This document shows positions 35,650 to 44,127 of a DNA stretch of 53,086 bases, piece by piece. Within the stretch, counting starts at the first letter, position 1, and the number at the start of each line of letters is the position of its first letter. Origin of the DNA: Pseudomonadota bacterium (GTDB lineage: Bacteria > Pseudomonadota > Gammaproteobacteria > Pseudomonadales > Oleiphilaceae); the NCBI GenBank assembly GCA_023430625.1, contig JAEZAA010000025.1:1-53086 (forward strand), in the 5' to 3' direction. The notes under the pieces were generated by a model. That model searched no databases. It was not told the origin of the DNA and saw only the letters and a list, made by a program, of their open reading frames with translations. A program made the translations under genes and the position numbers.

Positions 35650-37294
35650 AGACGCGCTCCTTAAAGGGGGTAATACCAATGCGACGATAGGTGTCGATGA
35701 ACAATTCCTCGCCGGAACGGTTCTCCACAAAGACTTCGAGCAGGCGCTCGACGACCCGTGGCATATCTTCCCGCGCGAAAGACGGCCCCAAAATATCGCC
35801 TAGAGACGCATCATGACCGGATGAGCCGCCCAGGGAGACCTGATACCACTCTTCGCCTTTCTTATCGACGCCCAGCACCCCGATGTTACCCACGTGGTGG
35901 TGGCCGCAGGCATTCATACAGCCAGAAATATTGAGATCGATCTCGCCAAGGTCATAGAGATAGTCCAGGTCGTTGAAGCGTGCCTGGATTGCTTCGGCAA
36001 CTGGGATGGATTTGGCATTGGCCAATGAGCAGTAATCGCCGCCCGGGCAGCAGATGATGTCGGTCAAAAGGCCCAGGTTCGGCGTGGCGAATCCCAAGGC
36101 TTTGATTTCCTGCCAGAGAGCAAACAGATCCTGCTGGCGAACGTCGGCCAGCACGAGATTCTGTTCGTGGGTCACGCGGACTTCACCAAAGCTGTACTGA
36201 TCGGCAAGCTCCGCGACCCGCTCCAGTTGTGCATCGCTGATGTTGCCCGGCGGGACGCCAACTTTCTTCAGGGTCAGGGTGACGATGGCGTAACCAGGCT
36301 GCTTGTGGCTGTGCACATTGCGCTCGTGCCACTTTGCAAAGGCTTTGGTCTGCGCCAGATTCTCTTCCAACGCGGCAGGGCGGTCCTGCAGTGTTTCATA
36401 GGCAGGAGCCGTGAAGTGCTGCTTGACCCGCTCGACTTCCTCGGATGTCAGGGTAGTCGGTGAGCCCTTCATGTGCGCCCACTCGGCCTCGACTTTCTCG
36501 GCAAACCCTTCCGGTGTCATGGCGCGAACCAGAATCTTGATGCGGGCTTTGAACTTGTTGTCCCGGCGACCATAGCGGTTATAGACCCGAAGAATTGCTT
36601 CAAGATAGGTCAGCAAGTGCTGCTCGGGCAGGAACTCGCGAATCACGGCGCCGATAACGGGGGTACGGCCAAGTCCGCCGCCCACTAGAACCCGAAAGCC
36701 GAGCTCGCCCGCGTCATTACGCACGATTTGCAAGCCGATGTCGTGTACCTGAACGGCCGCGCGATCTGAGGTCGGCGACGCATTGACCGCGATTTTGAAC
36801 TTGCGGGGGAGGTACGCGAACTCCGGGTGGAAGGTCGACCACTGACGGATGATCTCGCAGTAGGGGCGAGGATCGGTTACTTCGTCCGCAATGGTACCGG
36901 CAAACTGATCGGTTGTGGTATTGCGGATACAGTTTCCGCTGGTCTGGATCGCATGCATTTGCACGCTCGCCAGCTCTGCCAGGATGTCCGGAACCTGCTC
37001 CAGTTGCGGCCAGTTGAACTGGACGTTCTGGCGCGTGGTGAAGTGGGCATAGCCCCGGTCAAAGCGGCGTGAAATGTCTGCGAGCTTGCGCAACTGCACG
37101 GATGACAGCATGCCGTAGGGTACGGCGATACGCAGCATGGGCGCAAAACGTTGGATGTACAGGCCGTTCTGGAGACGCAACGGAAGGAACTCTTCGTTCG
37201 TCAGCTCTCCTGCGAGAAAGCGGCGAGTTTGGTCGCGGAACTGAACGACACGTTCGTCGACTATTCTCTGATCTAATTCGTCGTATTTGTACAT
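35633..37294 (-). CDS. cysI: Sulfite reductase, siroheme/[4Fe-4S] hemoprotein subunit (ferredoxin/one-component type)
   Basis: 553 residues. The duplicated nitrite/sulfite reductase fold is evident, with RFDRGYAHFTTRQNVQFNWP in the first half and the cluster-binding cysteines in CCPGGDYC and CMNACGHHHVGNIG in the second. It reduces sulfite to sulfide with six electrons using siroheme (made by CysG in this window). There is no cysJ flavoprotein gene nearby, and the partner is a DUF934 gene, the arrangement found in Pseudomonas. An assimilatory nitrite reductase is the main alternative, but the DUF934 partner argues for sulfite. The ribosome binding site is weak. The upstream AT-rich region could bind CysB. 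Confidence 0.92.
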   Translation of the reverse strand: MYKYDELDQRIVDERVVQFRDQTRRFLAGELTNEEFLPLRLQNGLYIQRFAPMLRIAVPYGMLSSVQLRKLADISRRFDRGYAHFTTRQNVQFNWPQLEQVPDILAELASVQMHAIQTSGNCIRNTTTDQFAGTIADEVTDPRPYCEIIRQWSTFHPEFAYLPRKFKIAVNASPTSDRAAVQVHDIGLQIVRNDAGELGFRVLVGGGLGRTPVIGAVIREFLPEQHLLTYLEAILRVYNRYGRRDNKFKARIKILVRAMTPEGFAEKVEAEWAHMKGSPTTLTSEEVERVKQHFTAPAYETLQDRPAALEENLAQTKAFAKWHERNVHSHKQPGYAIVTLTLKKVGVPPGNISDAQLERVAELADQYSFGEVRVTHEQNLVLADVRQQDLFALWQEIKALGFATPNLGLLTDIICCPGGDYCSLANAKSIPVAEAIQARFNDLDYLYDLGEIDLNISGCMNACGHHHVGNIGVLGVDKKGEEWYQVSLGGSSGHDASLGDILGPSFAREDMPRVVERLLEVFVENRSGEELFIDTYRRIGITPFKERVYAKAH

Positions 37295-37441
37295 ACTTCA
37301 TTCAACCTGTTAAGCAACGCCTGACGATCGATAGCCGATACAGTTTTTGGGCAAGCTTCCTAATCCGAAACATTCCATTCTGGAGGGCAATACCAGTCAA
37401 GGAAGCGCGTACCGTGCGGGAGCAACGCTCTGCCGGCGCGG

Positions 37442-37469
37442 ATTCTATCAGCAGCCGGTAAAGATATCA
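37442..37469 (-). promoter_or_regulatory. Possible cysI promoter
   Basis: On the minus strand, TGATAT (37469-37464) and TAGAAT (37447-37442) are 16 bases apart. The -35 is weak, fitting an activator-dependent promoter, and the AT-rich block lies immediately upstream where CysB would bind. The transcript would have a ~140-base leader. Confidence 0.35.
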
Positions 37470-37545
37470 GCTCATCTTTATAATTAAAAAAACTGTTTTT
37501 CTATATGGTAATAATTTTATGGAATTAGTCGCCGCGTTTAGAGCA

Positions 37546-37574
37546 TTGAATACCATCTGCTTGAGGGCTATAAC
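37546..37574 (+). promoter_or_regulatory. Predicted sigma70 promoter of the 43-residue membrane protein gene
   Basis: TTGAAT (37546-37551) and TATAAC (37569-37574) have the ideal 17-base spacing. Transcription would begin near 37581, about 45 bases before the ATG of the small gene. Confidence 0.6.
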
Positions 37575-37625
37575 GTATTCAGTACTCTGCAATTACAACA
37601 ACAATCATTTGGAGAGGAGCCTCAC

Positions 37626-37757
37626 ATGAATCATAACGATCCACACCAACTGGCTGATCGGGACCATTCTGCGGACTCAGTCGCAGATGCAATTGCCGCG
37701 GCTGTGATCATTCTCTGTATCGTCGCAATGGGTATCTTCTGGGTCAGTGGCCTGTAG
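37626..37757 (+). CDS. Small single-span membrane protein, 43 residues
   Basis: An ATG at 37626 with AGGAG six bases upstream opens 43 codons ending in TAG. Residues 1-21 are hydrophilic and rich in His and Asp (MNHNDPHQLADRDHSAD). Residues ~22-42 form one hydrophobic helix (IAAAVIILCIVAMGIFWV). A well-spaced promoter precedes it. The combination of promoter, strong ribosome binding site and membrane helix supports a real gene, too short for routine gene callers. I do not recognise a family. It is divergent from cysI and convergent with DUF2970, which also has a C-terminal membrane helix. Confidence 0.65.
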   Translation: MNHNDPHQLADRDHSADSVADAIAAAVIILCIVAMGIFWVSGL

Positions 37758-37794
37758 TCAATGGGACCAGTTTGCGGGCGCCCGGCATCATTGA

Positions 37795-38010
37795 TCAGTC
37801 GAGGACCATCGATACGATGGCCACGAGTATCAGCACGAACGCAGTGGTAAAGGCCAGGCCGCCAACGATGTAAACGAGCGGCTTGCCGTGCTGGAAGTCC
37901 CGTTGCCGGGTCTTTTCGCTCTGCACACCGAATGCCGCACCGAGAATGCTCATAACGACTTGTGCCAAACGGGGCTTGGCCGACGGCTGATTGGAGTTAT
38001 CGTCGCTCAC
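37795..38010 (-). CDS. DUF2970 small membrane protein
   Basis: 71 residues from GTG at 38010, chosen because a perfect AGGAGG lies seven bases upstream; an ATG nine codons earlier has no such site. The sequence matches DUF2970: a VVMSILGAAFGVQSEKTRQRDFQHGKP cytoplasmic part followed by one membrane helix (~45-68, YIVGGLAFTTAFVLILVAIVSM). Members are common in Gammaproteobacteria; function is unknown. It lies downstream of metH in the same direction with ~160 bases between. Confidence 0.82.
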   Translation of the reverse strand: MSDDNSNQPSAKPRLAQVVMSILGAAFGVQSEKTRQRDFQHGKPLVYIVGGLAFTTAFVLILVAIVSMVLD

Positions 38011-38170
38011 GGGAAGGCCTCCTGTTTCGCATCTCACCTAGTTTCGCGTCACGCCAGACCCATTTGCCTGATCGCCTAGACAGCAATGTTGATCTGCACG
38101 TAAGCGATTTACGTCCTTTGATCCTAGTCCGACAGCGAACCGGGATCAAAGGGCTTGGCGTAAACCCTAG

Positions 38171-41100
38171 TTAAATTCCATCCTCAAGAACCGGCGACAG
38201 CCAGCGCTCCGCTTCGTCCAAGGACATTCCCTTGCGGTTTGCATAATCTTCCAGCTGGTCTCGCCCGATTTTACCAACCGAAAAATACGAGGACTCGGGG
38301 TGTGAATAATAAAAGCCACTGACGGCGGCCGCAGGATGCATCGCGAAATGCTCGGTCAGGGTTACGCCTGCTGCTTGCGTTGCGTTGAGCAAGCGAAACA
38401 GGGTTTCCTTCTCGGTATGGTCAGGGCAGGCCGGATAGCCCGGTGCCGGACGGATCCCGCGATAGGCCTCCCGGATCAAGTCATCGTTGGCCAGCGCTTC
38501 ATCTGGGGCGTATGCCCAGAACTCGCGGCGAACCCGTTCGTGCATACGCTCTGCGAAGGCTTCGGCAAGGCGGTCCGCCAACGCCTTGACCATAATGCTG
38601 TTGTAGTCATCGTTCTTCGCCGCATACTCGCGGGCGAGTTCGTCGGCGCCGATGCCGGCTGTTACCACAAAGCCGCCAACATAGTCCGTCTTGCCGCTGT
38701 CGGCTGGCGCCACGAAATCGGCAAGGCTGAAGTTCGGCTTGCCGTTCGCTTTTGCCTGTTGCTGGCGCAGGTGGTGTAAAGTCGCCAGATGCTGGCCGGG
38801 TTGCTCCGGATCGAACAGCGCAATGTCATCAGCACCATTGCGTTGGGCGGGCCAGAAGCCGATCACGGCATTCGCCCGGATGAGCTTGTTATCGATGATC
38901 TGGCGCAGGATCTTCTGGGCATCATCAAAGAGTGTGCGAGCGGCTTCGCCGACGGTTTCATCTTCAAAGATCTTGGGATATTTGCCGGTCAGGTCCCAGG
39001 AGATGAAGAACGGCGTCCAGTCGATGTAGTCGACCAATTCTTCCAGCGGATAGTCGCTGAATACCCGGGTGCCGAGGAAGGTCGGCTGCGGTGGCTGATA
39101 CTCGCTCCAATCGATCGCCATACCTTGCTGCACGGCTTGCGGATAGGGGATGCGCTCCGCCTTCGGACGGCGATTGCGGTTGCGCTCCCGCACGGCTTCG
39201 TATTCGGTGCGCAGCTTGCTAACGAACTCTTCTTTCAGGGTATCGCTCAATAGATTGCTCGCCACGCCAACGCTGCGGGAGGCATCGGCAACGTAGACCA
39301 CGGCATCGTTGTGATACTGCGGGTCGACCTTGACGGCGGTATGGGCTTTGGAAGTGGTCGCGCCACCAATCAGCAATGGAACCTGGAAGTTCAGCCGTTG
39401 CATCTCCTTGGCCACGTGCACCATTTCATCCAACGACGGTGTGATCAGACCGGACAGGCCAATGATGTCCACGTTGTGTTCCTTGGCCGTCTTGAGGATG
39501 GTTTCCGCAGGTACCATCACGCCCAGGTCGATCACCTCGAAATTGTTGCACTGGAGCACGACGCCCACAATGTTCTTGCCAATGTCGTGGACGTCGCCCT
39601 TGACCGTGGCCATTAAGATCTTGCCCTTGGCCTGGGTGTTCTCACCCTTGGAGGCTTCGATGAAGGGAATCAGGTAGGCAACCGCCTGCTTCATGACGCG
39701 AGCACTTTTGACCACCTGGGGCAGGAACATCTTGCCAGCGCCGAACAAGTCGCCGACCACGTTCATGCCGTCCATCAGGGGGCCTTCGATGACTTCGATT
39801 GGGCGCTCGACCTTCAGCCGGGCCTCTTCGGTGTCTTCGATCACATGGGTGGTAATGCCTTTCACCAAGGCGTGTTCCAGGCGCTTCTCCACCGGCAGAG
39901 TGCGCCAGGTCAGGTCTTCTTCCTGTTTCTTGCTGCCATCGCCCTTGAACTGGTCGGCGATTTCCAGCAGGCGGTCGGTGCTGTCGGGGCGGCGATTGAG
40001 GATGACGTCCTCGACCCGTTCCCGCAGCTCGGGATTGATCTCGTCATAGATGACCAGTTGCGCTGGATTGACGATACCCATGTTCATGCCTGCTTTGATG
40101 GCATGGAACAGGAACACCGAGTGAATGGCTTCGCGCACCGGGTTATTGCCACGGAAGGAGAAGGACACGTTACTGACGCCGCCGGACACGCTGGCATAGG
40201 GCAGGTTGGTGCGGATCCAGCGTGTGGCTTCGATGAAGTCGACCGCGTAGTTGTTGTGCTCTTCGATCCCGGTCGCCACGGCGAAGATGTTGGGGTCGAA
40301 AATAATGTCCTGTGGCGGAAAGCCAATGCTGGTTAGAAGCTCATAGGAGCGCCGGCAAATCTCGGTCTTGCGTTCCAACGTATCGGCTTGGCCGGTTTCA
40401 TCGAACGCCATCACCACGGCGGCGGCACCATACTTCATGCAGCGGCGTGCCTTATCGAGGAAATCCGCTTCGCCTTCTTTCAGGCTGATGGAGTTCACGA
40501 TCGCTTTGCCCTGAATGCAACGCAAGCCGGCTTCGATGATCTCCCACTTGGACGAATCCACCATGATGGGCACGCGGGAAATGTCCGGTTCGCAGGCGAT
40601 CAGGTTGAGGAACTTCACCATGATCTCCTGGGACTCCATCATCCCTTCGTCCATGTTGATGTCGATCACCTGGGCGCCGTTGACCACTTGGTCACGGGCG
40701 ATTTCCAAGGCTTCGGCGAAGTTCTCTTCCTTGATCAGGCGCAGGAACTTGGCGGATCCGGTTACGTTGGTGCGCTCGCCGACGTTTACGAACAGGGAGT
40801 TCTCATCCACGTTGAACGGCTCAAGGCCAGCCAGGCGCAGGGCAGGCTTGATACCGGGGCGTTGGCGTGGCGGGTATTTCGCCAGACGTTGGGCGATGGC
40901 CTTGATATGCTCTGGGGTCGTGCCGCAGCAGCCGCCGATAATGTTGACGAAGCCTGCTTGAGCAAACTCCTCGACGATGTCCGCCATTTCTGCCGCGCTC
41001 TGGTCATACTCGCCAAATTCATTCGGCAGGCCGGCGTTCGGGTGGGCACTGACAAAGAAGGGAGCCTTGTTGGACAGCTCTTCTACATAAGGGCGCAACA

Positions 41101-41866
41101 GGTCGGCGCCGAGCGCACAGTTGAGGCCAATGCTCAATGGGCGGGCATGGGCGACGGCGTTGAGAAACGCCTCCGCGGTTTGGCCCGACAGGGTACGTCC
41201 CGAGGCATCGGTGATGGTGCCGGAAATCATGATCGGCAGCTCGGTGCCGCTGTCTTCGAAGTACTGCTGAACCGCGTAAATTGCGGCCTTGGCGTTCAGG
41301 GTGTCGAAGATGGTTTCGATCAGGATGATATCGGCGCCGCCATCCACCAGGCCCTGAGTTGCCTGGTAATAATTCTCGACCAGCTCCTGAAAGGTGACGT
41401 TGCGGAAGCTGGGGTCATTCACGTCCGGGGAAATGGACGCCGTACGTGACGTCGGGCCAATGGTGCCGGCCACAAAACGCGGACGCGCCGGGTCCTGAGC
41501 GCTGACTTGGTCGGCGGCCTCGCGTGCGAGGCGCGCGGCGGCAACGTTCAGCTCATAAACGATGTCTTCAAGGCCATAGTCGGCCTGGGAGACGCGGGTC
41601 GAGTTGAAGCTGTTGGTTTCGACGATATCGGCACCAGCATCCAGATAGGCCAGGTGGATATTGCGAATGATGTCTGGCTGGGTGAGGCACAGCAGGTCGT
41701 TGTTGCCCTTGAGATCGCGGTGGAAATCCCGGAAGCGGTCGCCGCGATAATCCGCCTCCTCCAGGCGATAGCCCTGGATCATGGTGCCCATGCCGCCATC
41801 CAGGAACAGAATGCGCTGTTGCAGGATTTCATGAAGGCGCTGAATGCGTTGCTGGCGGTCGGACAT
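38171..41866 (-). CDS. metH: Cobalamin-dependent methionine synthase MetH
   Basis: 1231 residues with all four modules. Homocysteine module: ~1-330, with FLDGGMGTMIQGY near the start and the zinc cysteines in GGCCGTTPEHI. Folate (pterin-binding) module: ~350-620, with NVGERTNVTGSAKF. Cobalamin module: ~640-880, with the cobalt-ligating histidine in GDVHDIGKNIVGVVL. SAM-binding reactivation module: ~895-1231, containing YPACPDHTEK. It transfers the methyl group of 5-methyltetrahydrofolate to homocysteine in the cytoplasm. The ATG at 41866 begins the family's normal N-terminus; an upstream ATG would add 18 residues. GAGG lies ~10 bases before it. No frameshift or missing ligand. Confidence 0.97.
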   Translation of the reverse strand: MSDRQQRIQRLHEILQQRILFLDGGMGTMIQGYRLEEADYRGDRFRDFHRDLKGNNDLLCLTQPDIIRNIHLAYLDAGADIVETNSFNSTRVSQADYGLEDIVYELNVAAARLAREAADQVSAQDPARPRFVAGTIGPTSRTASISPDVNDPSFRNVTFQELVENYYQATQGLVDGGADIILIETIFDTLNAKAAIYAVQQYFEDSGTELPIMISGTITDASGRTLSGQTAEAFLNAVAHARPLSIGLNCALGADLLRPYVEELSNKAPFFVSAHPNAGLPNEFGEYDQSAAEMADIVEEFAQAGFVNIIGGCCGTTPEHIKAIAQRLAKYPPRQRPGIKPALRLAGLEPFNVDENSLFVNVGERTNVTGSAKFLRLIKEENFAEALEIARDQVVNGAQVIDINMDEGMMESQEIMVKFLNLIACEPDISRVPIMVDSSKWEIIEAGLRCIQGKAIVNSISLKEGEADFLDKARRCMKYGAAAVVMAFDETGQADTLERKTEICRRSYELLTSIGFPPQDIIFDPNIFAVATGIEEHNNYAVDFIEATRWIRTNLPYASVSGGVSNVSFSFRGNNPVREAIHSVFLFHAIKAGMNMGIVNPAQLVIYDEINPELRERVEDVILNRRPDSTDRLLEIADQFKGDGSKKQEEDLTWRTLPVEKRLEHALVKGITTHVIEDTEEARLKVERPIEVIEGPLMDGMNVVGDLFGAGKMFLPQVVKSARVMKQAVAYLIPFIEASKGENTQAKGKILMATVKGDVHDIGKNIVGVVLQCNNFEVIDLGVMVPAETILKTAKEHNVDIIGLSGLITPSLDEMVHVAKEMQRLNFQVPLLIGGATTSKAHTAVKVDPQYHNDAVVYVADASRSVGVASNLLSDTLKEEFVSKLRTEYEAVRERNRNRRPKAERIPYPQAVQQGMAIDWSEYQPPQPTFLGTRVFSDYPLEELVDYIDWTPFFISWDLTGKYPKIFEDETVGEAARTLFDDAQKILRQIIDNKLIRANAVIGFWPAQRNGADDIALFDPEQPGQHLATLHHLRQQQAKANGKPNFSLADFVAPADSGKTDYVGGFVVTAGIGADELAREYAAKNDDYNSIMVKALADRLAEAFAERMHERVRREFWAYAPDEALANDDLIREAYRGIRPAPGYPACPDHTEKETLFRLLNATQAAGVTLTEHFAMHPAAAVSGFYYSHPESSYFSVGKIGRDQLEDYANRKGMSLDEAERWLSPVLEDGI

Positions 41867-42000
41867 GGAGTGAGTAACCTCTATTTGTGTCGGAACCATT
41901 CGCGGCGAAACCACCGGCATAATGCGGGATCTTGGTTTGGAAGCGAACTGGTTTGGGGCTCGAGTTGCTGATTACGTCGCGTACAGCTGAAAGGGGATGA

Positions 42001-42029
42001 ATCTTAACAAAGGATAACCGGCTTGTCTG
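42001..42029 (-). promoter_or_regulatory. Possible metH promoter
   Basis: On the minus strand, CAGACA (42029-42024) and TAAGAT (42006-42001) are 17 bases apart. The transcript would carry a ~130-base leader before metH. I compared that leader with the SAH, SAM and cobalamin riboswitch cores I know and saw no match. Confidence 0.4.
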
Positions 42030-42084
42030 CTTTGGCGGGCGCCAAACCGGCGTTCGCGCTTAAAACCGAGTAGAATAGTCGGGC

Positions 42085-42113
42085 TTTTACGGCCCGCGCG
42101 AATGCTTTACAAT
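42085..42113 (+). promoter_or_regulatory. Possible nfuA promoter
   Basis: TTTTAC (42085-42090) and TACAAT (42108-42113) at 17-base spacing, 31 bases before the nfuA start. It is back to back with the possible metH promoter. Confidence 0.4.
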
Positions 42114-42144
42114 GGGCGGCAATTGACTGTGGGGGTAAAAACAA

Positions 42145-42726
42145 ATGGTCACCGTTACGGAGTCGGCACAGAATTATCTGGCCCAATTGATTGCCAAGCA
42201 GACAGTAGAGGGAATGAGCGTCCGCATGTTCGTCACTCAGCCCGGTACCAAATATGCTGAGACCTGTCTGGCCTATTGCCGCCCTGACGAAGTGGTTCCC
42301 GCTGATGAGAAGCTGACCTTCGAGCAATTCTCCGTGTATCTCGACAAGAACAGTCTGCCGTTTCTGGAAGATGCCGTCGTTGATTATTCCGCAGAGCGCA
42401 TGGGTGGCCAGCTGACGATCAAGGCTCCGAACGCCAAGATGCCAAAGGTCAGCGAGGATTCTCCGCTACCTGACCGCGTCAACTATGTGTTGGCAACGGA
42501 AATTAACCCGGGTCTAGCTTCCCATGGTGGGGAAGTGTCCCTGGTGGATATCATCGAAGGCAGCGTGGCGGTTCTGAAATTTGGCGGTGGCTGCCAGGGC
42601 TGTAGCGCGGTCGATCTGACGCTCAAGGAGGGCGTGGAGAAAACACTTCGCAGCCGGATACCCGAGTTAACAGCAGTGCGTGATGTCACCGACCATACGG
42701 TCACCGATAACGCGTTTTACCGCTAG
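42145..42726 (+). CDS. nfuA: Fe-S biogenesis protein NfuA
   Basis: 193 residues, normal length. The N-terminal degenerate A-type domain (~1-95, with VRMFVTQPGTKYAETCLAYC) is followed by the Nfu domain (~105-190), whose CxxC in KFGGGCQGCSAVDLTLKEG (near residues 150-153) ligates a [4Fe-4S] cluster at the dimer interface. NfuA delivers clusters to targets such as aconitase and lipoyl synthase, especially under oxidative stress or iron shortage. GGGGGT precedes the ATG at 42145. Divergent from metH. Confidence 0.97.
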   Translation: MVTVTESAQNYLAQLIAKQTVEGMSVRMFVTQPGTKYAETCLAYCRPDEVVPADEKLTFEQFSVYLDKNSLPFLEDAVVDYSAERMGGQLTIKAPNAKMPKVSEDSPLPDRVNYVLATEINPGLASHGGEVSLVDIIEGSVAVLKFGGGCQGCSAVDLTLKEGVEKTLRSRIPELTAVRDVTDHTVTDNAFYR

Positions 42727-42860
42727 TCAGCACTGCTTCTCTGGGGCCGCATCCGCGGTCCCAATCAAGATCCTATATCAGGTACAATCCCGCCTTTGCC
42801 GTTTAGCCGTATTCTTTCGGATATGGCTGAATGGCTGTCTCAGGCTCCTGAATTGATCGC

Positions 42861-44105
42861 GTGTGGAAATCCTTGATGGATGGCAGTCTCCCTTCTTTCT
42901 TGAGTGCTCCTGATCTCCTTGAGCTGATCGGTATCGCGCTTTGTGGTGCCTTGATCGGCTGGGGGACGAACTGGGGCGCCGTGCAATTGACGTTCTGGCC
43001 GGTGCGGTTTACCGGGCTTACCCGTTGGTTTGGCTGGCAAGGTGTGGTGCCGGCCAACGCCGAGAAGATCGCGGGTGTGGTGGTAGACCGCACCTTGCAT
43101 CGTCTGGGGGATTTGAGCGACGTCTTTCGCCGTATGGAACCGGAGCATATCACCCGCCAGATCATCGAGAAGATCAGCCCGCGGATTGAAGAAATCATCG
43201 ATGAAGTGATGGATGAGCGCCAGCCTGTGCTCTGGAATAACCTGCCGAGGCGGGCGCAGGAGCGTGTGTACAGCTGGGCGCGACAACAACTGCCACGCCG
43301 GGTTGAGGCGTTGATGGCGGATTTTGCCGATGAGATTTCCGAGCTGATCGATCTCAAGGCATTGGTCATCGCTGAGATTCAGCGTGATCGCCGCTTGATG
43401 AACCGCATGTTCCTCGAGTCCGGCGCGGCGGAATTTCGCTTCATTGTCCGTTCTGGGTTTTGGTTTGGGCTGGTACTCGGGTTTATCCCGGGCCTGCTGT
43501 GGCTGACGTATGAAAATCCCTGGGCACTGGTGTTGGGCGGGCTGCTGGTGGGAATGCTCACGAACTGGCTGGCACTGAACATCCTGTTCCGCCCGGTTGA
43601 GCAGAGGCTGGTGCTTGGCGTGCGCCTGCAGGGGCTGTTTCTGCAACGCCAGCAACAGGTGGCCGAGACCTGGAGTCGGCTGGTTGCGGCGGAACTGTTA
43701 ACGGTGGAAAAGGTGGCCAATACCATGGTGAATGGCCCTCATGCTCACCGTACACGCGCCATCATTCTTCGCCATATGCGCCCGGCGATGGAGCGTGCTG
43801 GTGTTTTCCGGATACTGACTCAGTTCACGATGGGTGCGGATGGCTATGTGGCATTGAAAGATGCCTTGAACGAGAAGGCTATCCAGTTATCAACGGAGCC
43901 ATTTCGGGATCCGGACTTCAATCAGGACCGGGCTGGGGTGGTTGCGGAGTTGATCTACGAACGGATGGCGGCATTGCCGCCGAAAGATTTTCAGGATGTG
44001 CTGCGTCCCGCATTCCAGGAAGAGGAGTGGCAGCTCATTTTGATCGGCGGCATGGTTGGGGCGTTCGCCGGACTCCTGCAATATCTGGCACTGTTATTGG
44101 TGTAG
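42861..44105 (+). CDS. DUF445 family membrane protein
   Basis: 414 residues. It opens with a membrane helix leading into GWGTNWGAVQLTFWPVRFTGL, the DUF445 signature. A long helical cytoplasmic part follows. Residues ~195-240 form two membrane helices (FWFGLVLGFIPGLLW and ALVLGGLLVGMLTNWLALNILF, repeating the TNWLAxxxLFRP motif), and the last ~25 residues form another. Function is unknown. A stop codon lies four codons upstream, so the start must be GTG at 42861 or ATG at 42876; neither has a good ribosome binding site. It is convergent with the ybiB-like gene. Confidence 0.85.
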   Translation: MWKSLMDGSLPSFLSAPDLLELIGIALCGALIGWGTNWGAVQLTFWPVRFTGLTRWFGWQGVVPANAEKIAGVVVDRTLHRLGDLSDVFRRMEPEHITRQIIEKISPRIEEIIDEVMDERQPVLWNNLPRRAQERVYSWARQQLPRRVEALMADFADEISELIDLKALVIAEIQRDRRLMNRMFLESGAAEFRFIVRSGFWFGLVLGFIPGLLWLTYENPWALVLGGLLVGMLTNWLALNILFRPVEQRLVLGVRLQGLFLQRQQQVAETWSRLVAAELLTVEKVANTMVNGPHAHRTRAIILRHMRPAMERAGVFRILTQFTMGADGYVALKDALNEKAIQLSTEPFRDPDFNQDRAGVVAELIYERMAALPPKDFQDVLRPAFQEEEWQLILIGGMVGAFAGLLQYLALLLV

Positions 44106-44127
44106 TCGCTGATCCGTCAGCGGTCGG

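Larger units (their letters stand above)
37295..37625. other. Divergent intergenic region cysI / small membrane protein gene
   Basis: 331 bases. The middle (37461-37520) is markedly AT-rich (TTTATAATTAAAAAAACTG and TTCTATATGGTAATAATTTTATGG), as expected for CysB-activated promoters, but I cannot prove a CysB site. It holds the two predicted promoters listed separately. Confidence 0.5.

Noticed and set aside
40388..41449. 353-codon open frame on the plus strand opposite metH
   Set aside because: Antisense shadow of metH with biased composition and no recognisable domain.
41867..42000. SAH, SAM or cobalamin riboswitch in the metH leader
   Set aside because: The leader is long enough, but the conserved core sequences of these riboswitches are not visible.
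42743..42762. GGGGCCGC/GCGGTCCC hairpin after nfuA as a terminator
   Set aside because: The stem contains a wobble pair and is not followed by a T-run, so the call would be too weak.
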